53,776 nucleotides of DNA. Source: JBHGAV01 sp041946685 (GTDB taxonomy: Bacteria > Acidobacteriota > Terriglobia > Bryobacterales > Bryobacteraceae). A program made the position numbers and the translations under genes. Below, one piece after another: positions 53,719 to 53,776 of the stretch (position 1 is its first letter; every line of letters starts with the position of its first letter). The DNA lies in assembly GCA_041946685.1 (NCBI GenBank), contig JBHGAV010000026.1, forward strand, positions 1 through 53,776, written 5' to 3'. The notes under the pieces were generated by a model, which saw nothing but the letters and a program-made list of their open reading frames with translations, was not told the DNA's origin and made no database searches.

Positions 53719-53776
53719 TGGCGGTGAGGGTGGGATTCGAACCCACGGACGAGTCACCCCGTCAACGGTTTTCGAG
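53719..53776 (-). tRNA. tRNA-Ser (CGA anticodon), 3' part, cut by window edge
   Basis: Reading leftward: anticodon loop CTCGAAA (anticodon CGA, serine), a variable arm around GTTGACGGGGTGAC, T arm GTGGG-TTCGAAT-CCCAC, acceptor strand CCTCACC, discriminator G and an encoded CCA (53721-53719). The long variable arm and discriminator G agree with tRNA-Ser. The 5' half is outside the window. Its 3' end lies 16 bp from the CobN-like stop. Confidence 0.85.

Overview
The window is a gene-dense, GC-rich (low-to-mid 60s % by eye) bacterial chromosome segment with no phage, IS or CRISPR signature. Gene content points to a Gram-negative, probably Acidobacteriota (Solibacter/Bryobacter-like) host: two TonB-dependent receptors, a TRAP transporter with its TatT lipoprotein, secreted IPT and TPR proteins, polysaccharide-processing enzymes, and a radical SAM enzyme resembling the tetraether / membrane-spanning-lipid synthases. 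This placement is inference from gene content, not from a marker gene.

Layout. 1-1634 (minus, cut by the window edge): radical SAM protein of the MJ0619/Tes/Mss type. 1725-3890 (plus): queG and a TPR protein. 3901-10005 (minus): IPT protein, orphan NarL-type regulator with a clear promoter, tsaB translationally coupled to a DUF4038-type glycosidase, a diadenylate cyclase fused to a YbbR-like region, and a patatin phospholipase. 10129-15405 (plus): GT39-like membrane protein, then tatT, dctP and dctQM with overlapping starts and stops. 15402-23003 (minus): DUF362 protein, purB, YycJ-like metallo-hydrolase with no normal start codon, ROK regulator, serA and a class V aminotransferase. 23037-25128 (plus): yqeY and an acyl-CoA synthetase. 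25125-27902 (minus): hrcA-grpE-dnaJ with a palindrome in front of hrcA. 27969-32018 (plus): deacetylase, acyl carrier protein and NodE-like ketosynthase (the set of chemistries of nodB, nodF and nodE), an MFS transporter and a YkgJ-type protein. 31979-35274 (minus): UbiD-type decarboxylase and a B12-type radical SAM protein. 35346-39589 (plus): alpha-galactosidase, GHMP-kinase-like protein, FucU/RbsD mutarotase and a fucose-1-phosphate guanylyltransferase-like protein.

39635-53702 is the most distinctive part. Two transcription units diverge from a 197-bp region holding repeated TAGCA/TGCTA elements. Leftward: TonB receptor, two permeases, lipoprotein binding protein, two ATPases (a peptide/nickel-type ABC system) and a methyltransferase, nearly all with overlapping or near-touching ends. 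Rightward: a second TonB receptor and a 1333-residue exported, membrane-anchored CobN-type chelatase. Together these suggest capture of a metal complex or metallo-tetrapyrrole at the outer membrane, handling of it outside the cytoplasm by the CobN-like protein, and import by the ABC system. The right edge holds the 3' part of a tRNA-Ser gene on the minus strand.

No gene-free stretch exceeds 300 bases. The longest gaps are 47237-47433, 5073-5202 and 10006-10128.
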